Assembly (NCBI GenBank): GCA_046349915.1
Contig: JAXMBL010000003.1
Coordinates: 496,001 to 560,000, forward strand
DNA length: 64,000 nucleotides
Direction: 5' to 3'
From: CAIXSC01 sp046349915
GTDB taxonomy: Bacteria > Planctomycetota > Planctomycetia > Pirellulales > Pirellulaceae
The notes under the pieces are model-generated. The model worked only from the letters and a program-made list of their open reading frames with translations, did not search any database and was not told the origin of the DNA. Shown here piece by piece: positions 24,108 through 32,968 of this stretch. The first letter of the stretch is position 1, and each line of letters starts with the position of its first letter. Position numbers and translations under genes: made by a program.

Positions 24108-25367
24108 ATGTCGGATGCCTTCGATCCTTACCGCAAGTGGTTGGGTATCCCTGTCGAGGAACAGCCGCCCAATCACTATCGGATGCTAGGCATTCCGTTG
24201 TTCGAGGTCGATTGGGACGTGATCGAGAACGCGGCCCATCGGCAGATGGCCTACATCCGGACCTTTCAGAACGGGAAGCACGCTGACCTGTCTCAACGGC
24301 TCCTCACGGAACTCGCCGCGGCCAAAATCTGTCTGATGACTCCCGAACGAAAGGCGGAGTACGATCGTGAACTGCGCGAGGCGTTGGCAGCCAGTCGAGA
24401 GAATTGGATCGCGAGTGAACCACGGCAGCCGACGACGTCTAGCGCGAGTGATTCTGTCGCGCCGCGTCGTGACGCAACCGAACGATCTTCGGCGAAACGA
24501 CCGCGGACGGGCTTTCACAATCGATTGGTGCTGTTGGCGACTCTGTTCGGCGTGCTTGGGGTGTTTGCCGTTGTGTTGATTGTCAGCGTGATGGCGGTGA
24601 ATTACCGGAGCAGTAAGCAAGCCCGTCCGTTGCAACCCACCCCGATCGCGACGGCTCGCGAGTCCGTGAGACGCGAGTCGCTGGTTGGGCAACATGAGTC
24701 GCCTCCCGTCAATTCCACCGCTGGTGCTCGCGAAGCTCGCATGCGCCAGCGCTTGGACGCGGTCCGCCAAGCGTTGGCCGCTCGCGACATCGAATCGGCG
24801 CGGATGATGTTGGATGGACTGTCCGGGTTGGCTCGCGATCCTCAATTCAGCGCCGAAAAAGAAAGGCTCGACGTGATTCAGCGGTTTCTGGCCGATTTCT
24901 GGCTGACGGCCGCTCGCGGCTGGGAGCGAGTCAAGCAGCGAGCCGAAAAGCGTGGTCTCGAGAACGGCGGCAAGGTGCTGGGCTTCGAGTTTGCGGGCGA
25001 GTTCATCGAAGTGAAGTTCCCCGACGAAGGCGACCCACAACTGTTCTGGCAGGGGAAGACGATCGAAGGTCCCATTCGACAGTGGCCCTCGCCAGTCGTC
25101 GTCACGCTGGCGGTCTTGTCGCTGGAAGACACCGACGGATTCGCTCGCTATCCCATCGCCGCGTTTCTCCTATCCGACCGACAAGGCGATGTCGGCCGAA
25201 ATCGTCGACTTGGCGAGGCGTTTTATCGCCAGGCGGAGCAGATGGTGGGGCAGCCTAACCCATTCGTCCGCGATGAGTATCAACTGGACTCCATCCCCTC
25301 AAGTGAATCGTCCGAGTTATCGGATCGGGACTTGCGAGTGCGTCCGCGATTGCGCTCCGCCAGTTGA
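24108..25367 (+). CDS. J-domain-like planctomycete membrane protein
   Basis: A 419-residue protein. The N-terminus (FDPYRKWLGIPVEEQPPNHY, residues 5-24, then RMLGIPLFEVDWDVIENAAH) is a planctomycete hallmark: a J-like three-helix domain lacking the HPD tripeptide, ending TPERKAEYDRELREAL. A membrane helix (LLATLFGVLGVFAVVLIVSV) lies at about 141-163. The rest is a helical stretch and a compact domain (GRNRRLGEAFYRQAEQMVGQ). Loss of HPD argues against stimulating DnaK; it more likely serves as a protein-contact module. Function unknown. Confidence 0.82.
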   Translation: MSDAFDPYRKWLGIPVEEQPPNHYRMLGIPLFEVDWDVIENAAHRQMAYIRTFQNGKHADLSQRLLTELAAAKICLMTPERKAEYDRELREALAASRENWIASEPRQPTTSSASDSVAPRRDATERSSAKRPRTGFHNRLVLLATLFGVLGVFAVVLIVSVMAVNYRSSKQARPLQPTPIATARESVRRESLVGQHESPPVNSTAGAREARMRQRLDAVRQALAARDIESARMMLDGLSGLARDPQFSAEKERLDVIQRFLADFWLTAARGWERVKQRAEKRGLENGGKVLGFEFAGEFIEVKFPDEGDPQLFWQGKTIEGPIRQWPSPVVVTLAVLSLEDTDGFARYPIAAFLLSDRQGDVGRNRRLGEAFYRQAEQMVGQPNPFVRDEYQLDSIPSSESSELSDRDLRVRPRLRSAS

Positions 25368-25626
25368 GAATCGTTCGAGAAGTTCCGTTTTTTTCTGGGG
25401 AGCGACCCGAGACTCGTTCCTGAAGGGCGGCTGGACGAAGAAGATACCAGAAGACTCGCTCGCAGATCGCCTCAGTGAGAATTCCGCTGGCGACGGCCCC
25501 CCTGGATGGTTGTAAATCTGGGGAATCTCGGTCGGCGAAGGGAATTCAGTCGATTCCCAATAAACATTGCATCGTCCGCTGGTCGAAAACATCGGACGAG
25601 CCCCTCATTCGCCAAGGAAGGTTACC

Positions 25627-26637
25627 GTGCCTCGGCTATCGATCCTCGTACCGCTGTCGGGCCCCATCACGCCCTTCGAAACCACACTCGCTTCGGTTCT
25701 CCAGAATCGACCCGCGGACTGTGACGTACTCGTGGTTCATCCCGAGTCGTACGACGATCCGTGGTCGCTGAGCAACGAAGTGCAGTTTTTGGAGGCGCCC
25801 GAGGGGACTCCTCTCCTAGAAATGCTCGACGCCTCGCTGCCGTATGTGCGGGGGGACGTTGTGCACTTGGTCGCCGGCGGTGTGGAAGTCACCGAAGGTT
25901 GGGCGGACGCGGCCTTGGCCGAGTTTCGTCATCCGAAGGTCGCTTCCGTCAGTCCGGTGATCATCGACAACTCGACCCCCCAGCAACTCGCGGGACTCGG
26001 CGTCGGCTACAAAACTGGCGGACGCCGGTTTGTCGTCGGCGCAGGCCAGCCTCGCAGCACTGCGTCCGCCAAGAACGAGCTCGCCAAGCCCCTGGGGCCG
26101 ACCATGCGAGCGGGCTTCTACCGCACCGATCTGCTCGAACAATTGGGCGGCTGGGAGACCTCCGTCGGCGACCATTGGGCCGATGTCGATCTGGCGTTGT
26201 CGCTGTCGCATGCGGGATATGAGTGCGCAGTGGCGGAACGTTCGGTGTTGCAAGGCCCTCCCGAAGACTCGTTGCCGCGAACGATGGAACAAGCTCGGTG
26301 TGCGGAACGAGTGTTCTGGCGGCACGCGGCTCACCGCGGTTGGCTGTCATCACTGGTTGCCCATCCCTTCTCGGTTGCTCTGCAATCGTTGAGCGAATTG
26401 CCTTCGCCGAGTGTCATTACTCAGTGTATTGGCCGCTTAATGGCGCTTTCCGAAGGAGCTCGATATAGCGAGTTCCGCGAGGAACTGGGACGCTGGGTGG
26501 AGATGCAAGCCCAGCAGATGCGGGCTAGCTCGCCGACAAGTCGCACCGAACAGGGCAATGCCGCCGTCGGCGTTTCCTCGTCGGCTATGGCGCGTCCCGA
26601 AGCGTCCAACACGACCGGAAATCGCAAGGCTGCGTAG
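25627..26637 (+). CDS. Glycosyltransferase family 2-like protein
   Basis: A 336-residue protein. GTG at 25627 is chosen because AAGGAAGG lies just upstream; an upstream TTG would add 20 residues. The fold starts PRLSILVPLSGPITPFETTL with the GT-A nucleotide-sugar loop, continues CDVLVVHPESYD and YVRGDVVHLVAGGVEVTEGW, and has an acceptor-side segment MRAGFYRTDLLEQLGGWETS. The usual DxD is replaced by VAGG in the expected place, so activity is uncertain. The Ser/Thr/Ala-rich C-terminus has no assigned role. Its stop lies 3 bp from the end of the convergent regulator gene. Confidence 0.75.
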   Translation: MPRLSILVPLSGPITPFETTLASVLQNRPADCDVLVVHPESYDDPWSLSNEVQFLEAPEGTPLLEMLDASLPYVRGDVVHLVAGGVEVTEGWADAALAEFRHPKVASVSPVIIDNSTPQQLAGLGVGYKTGGRRFVVGAGQPRSTASAKNELAKPLGPTMRAGFYRTDLLEQLGGWETSVGDHWADVDLALSLSHAGYECAVAERSVLQGPPEDSLPRTMEQARCAERVFWRHAAHRGWLSSLVAHPFSVALQSLSELPSPSVITQCIGRLMALSEGARYSEFREELGRWVEMQAQQMRASSPTSRTEQGNAAVGVSSSAMARPEASNTTGNRKAA

Positions 26638-26640
26638 AAG

Positions 26641-28068
26641 CTACGAGGCGCCTGGCACTTCGCTGCTTGGCGCGTCGCTGGCTGCCACCTCCGCGGCTAA
26701 CGTAGTCGGCTGAGAGTTGTCGATTGCACGCGAGCGGTTCGATTGGGATCGCTGCCGCTCCGCACTCGTCGGGTCGGCAGGCTTCGGTTGTGGGTAGAAT
26801 AGCTCGCGCGAGGCCGCGAACAACTGCAAGGTTTCTGGCTCGAGAGGCCATTCCGTCAGGCGAGCAGCCAGGAGGTCGAAACGCAAGCGACCTTCCGGCC
26901 ATCGCACCGACATCACTCGCTGGCATGTTTCGAGCAACTGATAGACGCGAGCTCGCGTGACGCCGACGCGATCGGCCAGCACTCGGACGGTTTCCGGCGG
27001 GTTCTCGACGCCGAGCCGACCTTCGGCGAGTTTTTGAACGAGGGGGCCCGCATCGTAGGCCAATTGATTTAACAACGGCAGGACAAGGTTGGAGCGAAGT
27101 TCGTGCCACGCGAGCGGAGTCGTGCGCACGGCCATCTCGCTGAACCAGTCTTCCAGAGGCGGCACGAAGCTGGGAGATAGCCGCAAGGTCAGGCCCGCAC
27201 TGCGTCCCATGCCGCCCAACAAGAGATGGAGTGAGCGAAACACTTCCAAGACCACTCGAACTCGCTTCTCCCCATGGGTCTTGAGTCGACGCACTTGAGC
27301 CAAGGACAACTTGGAGTACTCGCCCAACGCGGCGTCCCAAATCACATTGGGTAATTCTTGCAGGGTAGGGGCGAGTCGACCGAGTTTTTCGCGTTCGAGA
27401 CCATGGCGTCGAGTTGTCTCGCACCATTGATTCCATTGAGTCTCGGAGATTCGATCGGGATCGAGACATGGGTCGGAAGCAGACGCTAGGCCGAAGGGCG
27501 ATTCCACAGAACTTGCGTGCTGCGTGAAGGCGGCGCCGGATTGCTCTTCTTTCGGCCCGCGATCCAACGCTTCGCCCGTAACGTTCGCCGTGCCTCCGCA
27601 AATGTTTGCGGAGACCGCCGGCAACTCAGGGCACGCACCCTCGGCGGCTAGTGGAACGCTGGCGTCATCCACGCTGATCAAGCCGGCGCCTAACGTTCCA
27701 GAACAGGCTGGGGCGTCGCCTGTGAAATGTTCGCTGCGAGCAGTCTCAATTTGGTCGTTGTTCTCGGACGCTCGGTGAAGGCGGAGGGTGGAGTCGGCAT
27801 CGATCACTCGCTCCATCAGGAGGACGAGGGTGCCGAGTTTTTTCTGGCCGATGCCGGGGGTGGCGGCGAGTCGATCGAAGGGGGTTTGCACGATGTCGCG
27901 CAAAGGGCGATCGAGCAGGGCGACGGGGAGGCGGCGGTCGGCGGGCAAAGCCCAATAGGAAAGCGGGCGATCGAGTTGAATGGCGGAGGCGTTGGCGAGC
28001 AGCGTAGCGCGTGCAACCGCAAAATGATTGCGGAGGCAATTGCGATCGGCCGTGCTCGTTTTGGCCAT
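26641..28068 (-). CDS. Helix-hairpin-helix and sigma-region-4-like DNA-binding protein
   Basis: A 475-residue soluble protein. RLAATPGIGQKKLGTLVLLM (about 68-87) is a helix-hairpin-helix motif. The middle (~100-200) is low complexity. Near the C-terminus, PETVRVLADRVGVTRARVYQ followed by LLETCQRVM is a helix-turn-helix like sigma-70 region 4. There is no sigma region 2, so it is not a complete sigma factor. A DNA-binding regulator is likely; targets cannot be inferred. The gene is divergent from the flavin monooxygenase across 240 bp that hold no other supportable gene. Confidence 0.7.
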   Translation of the reverse strand: MAKTSTADRNCLRNHFAVARATLLANASAIQLDRPLSYWALPADRRLPVALLDRPLRDIVQTPFDRLAATPGIGQKKLGTLVLLMERVIDADSTLRLHRASENNDQIETARSEHFTGDAPACSGTLGAGLISVDDASVPLAAEGACPELPAVSANICGGTANVTGEALDRGPKEEQSGAAFTQHASSVESPFGLASASDPCLDPDRISETQWNQWCETTRRHGLEREKLGRLAPTLQELPNVIWDAALGEYSKLSLAQVRRLKTHGEKRVRVVLEVFRSLHLLLGGMGRSAGLTLRLSPSFVPPLEDWFSEMAVRTTPLAWHELRSNLVLPLLNQLAYDAGPLVQKLAEGRLGVENPPETVRVLADRVGVTRARVYQLLETCQRVMSVRWPEGRLRFDLLAARLTEWPLEPETLQLFAASRELFYPQPKPADPTSAERQRSQSNRSRAIDNSQPTTLAAEVAASDAPSSEVPGAS

Positions 28069-28308
28069 GGTGGTGGGGGGGGAACGAGGAATCCGCAGTT
28101 ATAGCTGCTCAGCGACGGTAGCCCCAACTTCAGGGTGGCCCTATTGTTAGTAAAGGCCGCTACAATCGTCAAGCAAGGAACAATCGGTACACCTCCTTCA
28201 GTCTGACTCCCCTCTTGCACGCTGCCAAGAGAGCAGCGAGCATTTCTGGCTGGTGCGCTGCGGTTTCTCGAGAGCGGCTCCAGCTTCCTTGGGCTCCAGG
28301 TTTCGACC

Positions 28309-29679
28309 ATGCCTCGCTCGGAAAAAACGCCGTATTGCGTGATTGGCGCCGGACCCTCGGGGTTGGCGGCTCTGAAGAACTTTCTCCAGCGAGGAATCCC
28401 GGTCGTCGCTTGGGAACGCGAGGATGATGTCGGCGGAAACTGGTACTACGGCAAGAGTTCCAGCAGCGTTTATCAGTCAACGCATCTGATTTCCTCGAAG
28501 CGGATGACTGAGTATCCCGACTTTCCCATGCCCAAGGAGTACCCGCCTTACCCCAGCCACTCCCAGGCCTGCGATTATCTGCGGAACTACGCTCGCCATT
28601 TTGGTCTTTACGACCATATTCGCTTTCGGACGTCGGTCGTACGAGTGGAGCCAGCGGCGGGGGAGGGTTGGATGGTCACGGCCGACGATGACCAAGGTCC
28701 GCGGCATTTTCGGGGAGTCGTCGTGGCGAATGGGCACCATTGGGATCCTCGTTGGCCCGAATTTCGAGGGAAATTCGCGGGCCGCATAATTCACTCGCGC
28801 GACTACAAAACGCCCGAACTGCTGGCGGGTCAACGAGTGCTGGTGATCGGCGCGGGAAACTCGGGATGCGACATCGCGGTCGAGGCGGCTCAACATGCCG
28901 CGACCACCTACCTCAGCCTTCGTCGAGGTTATCATTTTCTGCCGAAGTTCCTGCTGGGAACACCGATCGACTCGGGCGGCGAATGGCTCCGGCGGCGAGG
29001 AGTACCGCTGTGGCTGATCCGGTTATGGACCCAATTGCTGACGAAGGTCGCCTTGGGATCGCCGGAACGCTACGGCTTGCCTCGCCCCGACCACCGCCTG
29101 TTTCAGACTCATCCAATTGTGAATTCGCAGTTGCTGTATCAGGTGGGCCACGGCCGAATTCAGGTGACGCCGGCCGTTGAGGAATTGCGGGGGGATCGTG
29201 TTTGTCTCGCGGACGGACGTCAGATCGAAGTCGACACGATTGTTTGTGCGACCGGATATCGGGTGAGTTTCCCGTTCTTGGCGCCGGGGATTGTGGACGA
29301 CCAGCAGGCGGGAAGAGACTTGTACTTGCAAGCCTTTCATCGCTCGCACGATGATCTGTTCGTCGCGGGGCTGATCCAGCCCAATAGCGGCCTTTGGCCC
29401 TTGGCCGATTATCAGTCGCAAGTCATGGCGGCCTTTGTGGCCGCTCAGGAATCGTCCCCGCGAACGGCCAACTGGTTTCGCGGCCTGAAGTCGGCAGGAA
29501 ATCCCGATTTAGGACATGGATTGCGCTTCGATCATTCGCCTCGCCACCAGATTGAGGTCGAGTATTATTCGTATCGCGAGCGATTGAAGAAAATTCTGGC
29601 TCGATTCGAACGTGACCTGCCCGCAACCCCCATTTCCTCGCTGGCAGGTATGCCTCAAGTGGCGCCGGCGCCCGGTTGA
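28309..29679 (+). CDS. Flavin-containing monooxygenase
   Basis: A 456-residue FAD/NADPH enzyme. GAGPSG (residues 13-18) is the FAD dinucleotide fold and VIGAGNSGCDIAVEAA the NADPH fold. FAGRIIHSRDYK fits the FMO identifying motif FxGxxxHxxxY, and CATGYR is the conserved ATG-containing motif near the end. Such enzymes oxygenate soft nucleophiles (N or S). WRGL-type C-terminal sequence and no transmembrane helix mark it as soluble and typical in length for bacterial FMOs. Substrate unknown; neighbours give no hint. Confidence 0.9.
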   Translation: MPRSEKTPYCVIGAGPSGLAALKNFLQRGIPVVAWEREDDVGGNWYYGKSSSSVYQSTHLISSKRMTEYPDFPMPKEYPPYPSHSQACDYLRNYARHFGLYDHIRFRTSVVRVEPAAGEGWMVTADDDQGPRHFRGVVVANGHHWDPRWPEFRGKFAGRIIHSRDYKTPELLAGQRVLVIGAGNSGCDIAVEAAQHAATTYLSLRRGYHFLPKFLLGTPIDSGGEWLRRRGVPLWLIRLWTQLLTKVALGSPERYGLPRPDHRLFQTHPIVNSQLLYQVGHGRIQVTPAVEELRGDRVCLADGRQIEVDTIVCATGYRVSFPFLAPGIVDDQQAGRDLYLQAFHRSHDDLFVAGLIQPNSGLWPLADYQSQVMAAFVAAQESSPRTANWFRGLKSAGNPDLGHGLRFDHSPRHQIEVEYYSYRERLKKILARFERDLPATPISSLAGMPQVAPAPG

Positions 29680-29753
29680 TGGACCGATGCTATAGGCTGC
29701 TGGGCCTTGTTGGGGTAAAGTCGCATCCAAGATCGAACGGAAGGTTCTGCGAG

Positions 29754-30269
29754 ATGAATTCGCCTGACGACAAGTTCGCAGCTCAAGCGATCAATGAACC
29801 GAATTCGCCAGCGCCGGAGTCGGTAATCGCCGACTCGACGCCAGTGGAGCCGATGCTGGCCGAACCTCTACTCGCTGAAACTTTGCTCGCCGAAAGTGTG
29901 CTGGTCGAGCCTGTTTTAGCGGAACCAGTGTTAGCGGAACCTGAGCTCGCGGAACCAGTTACGGCGGTCTTGGGCGAGGGGGAGAGGCGAGGAATCGGGA
30001 CGACGGTCGCTGGTGCTAAGTCTGACGGCGAGGCAGGGGCCGGTCCTGCGGCGCGTGATCGCTGGATCGATAATCCCTGGTTTGTCCTGGCAACCTTGTT
30101 CTTGGTGACTCTGTTCCTTGGGTTGCCGATATTGTGGAAGTCGCGCGCGTTCTCCCCGTTCATGAAGGGCGTCGTTACGCTCGCCGTGTTTGTCGAAACG
30201 ATCCTCCTTTTTTGGGGGTTCTACGTAGTCATGGCGTGGTCGTGGAACCGTGTCAGCGAATCACTATAA
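29754..30269 (+). CDS. Two-helix membrane protein with LAEPV pentapeptide repeats
   Basis: A 171-residue protein starting MNSPDDKFAAQAINEPN, with AAGG upstream of the ATG at 29754. Residues about 30-70 are an acidic repeat (units such as MLAEP, LLAET, LLAES, VLVEP, VLAEP, ELAEP), encoded by 15-bp near-repeats. Two membrane helices follow (PWFVLATLFLVTLFLGLPIL and VVTLAVFVETILLFWGFYVV). The arrangement resembles an anchored protein with a flexible cytoplasmic arm. No function can be assigned. Confidence 0.7.
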   Translation: MNSPDDKFAAQAINEPNSPAPESVIADSTPVEPMLAEPLLAETLLAESVLVEPVLAEPVLAEPELAEPVTAVLGEGERRGIGTTVAGAKSDGEAGAGPAARDRWIDNPWFVLATLFLVTLFLGLPILWKSRAFSPFMKGVVTLAVFVETILLFWGFYVVMAWSWNRVSESL

Positions 30270-30370
30270 AGACTTGAGTGCGAACGCCAAAACGGTTGGC
30301 CTCGCCCTCAGCTGATGCCGATCGGCTCGCGTACGCCAAGCGAGCCGATCTCAACGAGGAGCCGCTGATC

Positions 30371-30658
30371 ATGCGTTCTACCATCCTTCCTTGGCTGTGC
30401 GCCGTTGCTCTTGGGATCGTCGTCCAGACGAACGCGGAGGCTGCGGGTGGGCGGCGAGTGCGTGTGGCGCGACCTGTGCAAGAAGCCTATACGCCGCCGG
30501 TCAGCGCGCGAGTTCCCGGGACCAATCGAGCCGCGCTCGACACCGGCCGCTACCCTCGTTTCCAAGGGGCGTTCCACTCACGGGAACTCCAAAATATCGG
30601 CGTCCCCACGGGTGACGTCGGCCTCCGCGGCAATTCGTTCTCCGTCTACCCCTGGTAG
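30371..30658 (+). CDS. Small secreted protein of unknown function
   Basis: A 95-residue protein. The ATG at 30371 starts a signal peptide (MRSTILPWLCAVALGIVVQT, NAEAA cleavage region) with AACGAGGAGCC upstream as ribosome-binding site. The mature part is about 70 residues, Arg/Pro-rich (RRVRVARPVQEAYTPPVSAR), and ends NSFSVYPW. No cysteine or catalytic motif. It follows the LAEPV protein on the same strand after 101 bp. Confidence 0.65.
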   Translation: MRSTILPWLCAVALGIVVQTNAEAAGGRRVRVARPVQEAYTPPVSARVPGTNRAALDTGRYPRFQGAFHSRELQNIGVPTGDVGLRGNSFSVYPW

Positions 30659-31046
30659 CGCGCAACGGACTCCCCATGTACGACGGACTTCTAGTCCGTC
30701 GCTGCTGCCTACGATGCGAATGGGCTGACGGCGATGGTCGCTCGCGTGCCACGCGGCTATTCCGCTCGCGAAGCGAGCGGGCTACTTACGACGGACTTCC
30801 AGTCCGTCGCTGCTGCCCACGACGCCGATGGGCTGACGGCGATGGTCGCTGGCGTGCCACGCGGCTATTCCGCTCGCGAAGCGAGCGGGCTACTTACGAC
30901 GGACTTCCCAGTCCGTCGCTGCTGCCTACGACGCCGATGGGCTGACGGCGCTGGTCGCTGGCGGGCCACGCGGCTATTCCGCTCGCGAAGCGAGCGGGCT
31001 ACTTACGTCGGCGCTAAACGTCCACGCTCCAGCTTCCTCTAGTGCC
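30659..31046. other. Convergent intergenic region filled by repeats, 388 bp
   Basis: Almost entirely made of the tandem composite repeat at 30678-31007. Open frames here encode only the repeat peptide YDGLLVRRC or VPRGYSAREASGL and are not genes. Confidence 0.7.
30678..31007. repeat. Three tandem ~109-bp composite palindromic repeats
   Basis: Units start at about 30678, 30786 and 30895. Each has the palindrome ACGGACTTCCAGTCCGTCG (the first with TTCTAG, the third with an extra C), a GGGCTGACGGCG...TGGTCGCT spacer, CCACGCGGCTATT, and the hairpin CCGCTCGCGAAGCGAGCGGG ending CTAC. This is the reverse orientation of the composite found at 4251-4534. Confidence 0.9.
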
Positions 31047-31556
31047 TTACCCGCTGCCCGCCGCGATAATCTCGAGTCGCACTTCGCCAATCAATCCACC
31101 GGGGGCGTCGGGCGAGCGACCGGGGCGAGCGAGCGGCGGCGAATCCTGGGTTGTCTCGGGGAGTTCGACCACGATCACTAATTCGTTCGCTGATTGCAGT
31201 CGAGCGGTGACATCTTGCCGCCAGGGCGAGTGGTCGGCGTCCATTTCTCCCAGCGACTCGCCGTTCAGCTCAATCGTTACTCGCTGGTCCCCCGCGTCGA
31301 CCACCAACATGACGCAGGTGTGGGCGTCGAGTCCCGTGGGGCGGCCGAACCGCCGAGTGAACTTCACTCGTCCTCGAAAATCCGCGCCAGCGATTGCTGA
31401 CCAGTCGGCGGGCAAAGTTAAAGTGCCGGGAGGCGGGAGCGGTCGAGTCACAACTTGGAGCGACCCGTCGGCGAGGAGTTGGGTCCAGGCGAGTGGTTCG
31501 CAGGACCAGGGTCCGCGGAGGCGGATTTTGTGGATTGGGGAAGGATGCGCGGCCAT
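31047..31556 (-). CDS. Glycoside hydrolase family 2-like sugar-binding domain protein
   Basis: A 169-residue protein without signal peptide. The jelly-roll sequence GRVKFTRRFGRPTGLDAHTC, VMLVVDAGDQRVTIELNGES, PWRQDVTARLQSANELVIVV is that of the N-terminal galactose-binding-like domain of GH2 beta-galactosidases, with no catalytic domain attached. The lone domain may bind carbohydrate or be a building block that has lost its enzyme. The gene is divergent from ugd. Confidence 0.7.
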   Translation of the reverse strand: MAAHPSPIHKIRLRGPWSCEPLAWTQLLADGSLQVVTRPLPPPGTLTLPADWSAIAGADFRGRVKFTRRFGRPTGLDAHTCVMLVVDAGDQRVTIELNGESLGEMDADHSPWRQDVTARLQSANELVIVVELPETTQDSPPLARPGRSPDAPGGLIGEVRLEIIAAGSG

Positions 31557-31654
31557 GGAGCAACTTTAGCGCCTTCGCACTGCATTGGCAAAGGGGGGAT
31601 AGACGATCAGAATGACTTGCAGCGAACGGGTTCCACCAGCTATGGGAGTAAAGC

Positions 31655-32968
31655 ATGAAGATCGCAATCATTGGAACCGGTTACGTCGGGTTGGTGACAG
31701 GAACCTGCTTCGCCGATAACGGCAACGAGGTAACTTGCGTTGACACCAACGAGTCCAAGATCGAGATGCTCTTGCAGGGGCGAGTCCCCATTTATGAGCC
31801 GGGACTCGCGGAACTGGTCCTTCGCAACACGGCGGCGGGGCGACTTCACTTTACGACCTCATTGAGCGAGGCGGTGGCCGCGGCGCAAGTGGTCTTTGTC
31901 GCGGTCGGCACTCCACCGGCGCCCGATGGGAGCGCCGATCTCAGCGCCGTGTGGGCCGTCATCGACTCGCTCGCCCCCCATCTGACTCCGGACGCGATCG
32001 TGGTCTTGAAGAGTACGGTGCCCGTGGGGACGAACGCCGCCGCCTACGCTCGCCTGCAAGCGCTGACGGGGCGCGAGTGCGATGTGGCGAATAACCCCGA
32101 GTTCCTGAAGGAAGGGGCCGCGATCAACGACTTCATGTACCCTGACCGCGTCGTGGTCGGCGTGCGTCGTCCTCAAGTGGCCGAGACGCTGAAGTCGCTC
32201 TACTCGCCGCTGCTGCGCAGCGGCCGACCCTTCTTGGTGATGACGCCGGAGAGCGCGGAATTGACCAAATATGTCGCGAACGCTCTGCTTGCCGCCAAGA
32301 TCAGCTTCATCAACGAGATGGCGAATATCTGCGAGCGAGTGGGGGCGGATATCAACGAAGTGCGACACGGAATCGGGCACGACCATCGTATCGGCTTTGC
32401 GTTTTTGTTCCCTGGCGTGGGCTATGGCGGCAGTTGCTTCCCCAAGGATGTGCGAGCTCTGGCGAACAAAGCTCGGGCCGTGGGAGTTGAGCCGCGAATC
32501 CTGGACGCGGTCGAGCAGGTGAATGATCGCCAGAAACATGTCCTGGTCGAGAAAATCACCAGCCATTTCGGCGAAACACTCGACGGCCGCACGATCGCCG
32601 TGTGGGGGGTGGCATTCAAGCCTCGCACCGACGACATTCGCGAAGCGCCGGCGCTTACCCTGATCGATCAACTGCTGGAACGAGGCGCTCGCCTACAGGT
32701 CAGCGACCCCGAGGCGCTCGAACGAGTACGCGAAGTCTACGGCGAGCGCCTGACCTATGCTTCCCAGCCGCTCGAAGCGCTGGAAGGCGCCGATGCCTTG
32801 GCGATCAATACGGAGTGGGGAGAGTTTCGCAATGTGGACTTGCCCGAAATGCGTCGGCGCATGAGCCAGCCCGTCATCTTTGATGGGCGTAATCTCTACG
32901 AGCCAGAACTCGTTCGCGACGCGGGCTTCACTTACCACTCGATTGGTCGGGCGACTTCACGACCGTGA
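31655..32968 (+). CDS. ugd: UDP-glucose 6-dehydrogenase
   Basis: A 437-residue cytoplasmic enzyme oxidising UDP-glucose twice to UDP-glucuronate with NAD+. GTGYVGLVTGTCFADNGNEV (residues 7-26) is the NAD fold, FVAVGTPP the second NAD contact, NPEFLKEGAAINDF the substrate helix, and Cys261 in GYGGSCFPKDV the catalytic nucleophile. Length matches the family. It supplies precursor for acidic exopolysaccharide or other uronate sugars. Its last 41 bp overlap the convergent PPC-protein gene. Confidence 0.95.
   Translation: MKIAIIGTGYVGLVTGTCFADNGNEVTCVDTNESKIEMLLQGRVPIYEPGLAELVLRNTAAGRLHFTTSLSEAVAAAQVVFVAVGTPPAPDGSADLSAVWAVIDSLAPHLTPDAIVVLKSTVPVGTNAAAYARLQALTGRECDVANNPEFLKEGAAINDFMYPDRVVVGVRRPQVAETLKSLYSPLLRSGRPFLVMTPESAELTKYVANALLAAKISFINEMANICERVGADINEVRHGIGHDHRIGFAFLFPGVGYGGSCFPKDVRALANKARAVGVEPRILDAVEQVNDRQKHVLVEKITSHFGETLDGRTIAVWGVAFKPRTDDIREAPALTLIDQLLERGARLQVSDPEALERVREVYGERLTYASQPLEALEGADALAINTEWGEFRNVDLPEMRRRMSQPVIFDGRNLYEPELVRDAGFTYHSIGRATSRP

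Noticed and set aside
30676..31042. Plus-strand frames encoding YDGLLVRRC and related peptides
   Set aside because: They are translations of tandem palindromic repeats; the same peptide appears at unrelated places.
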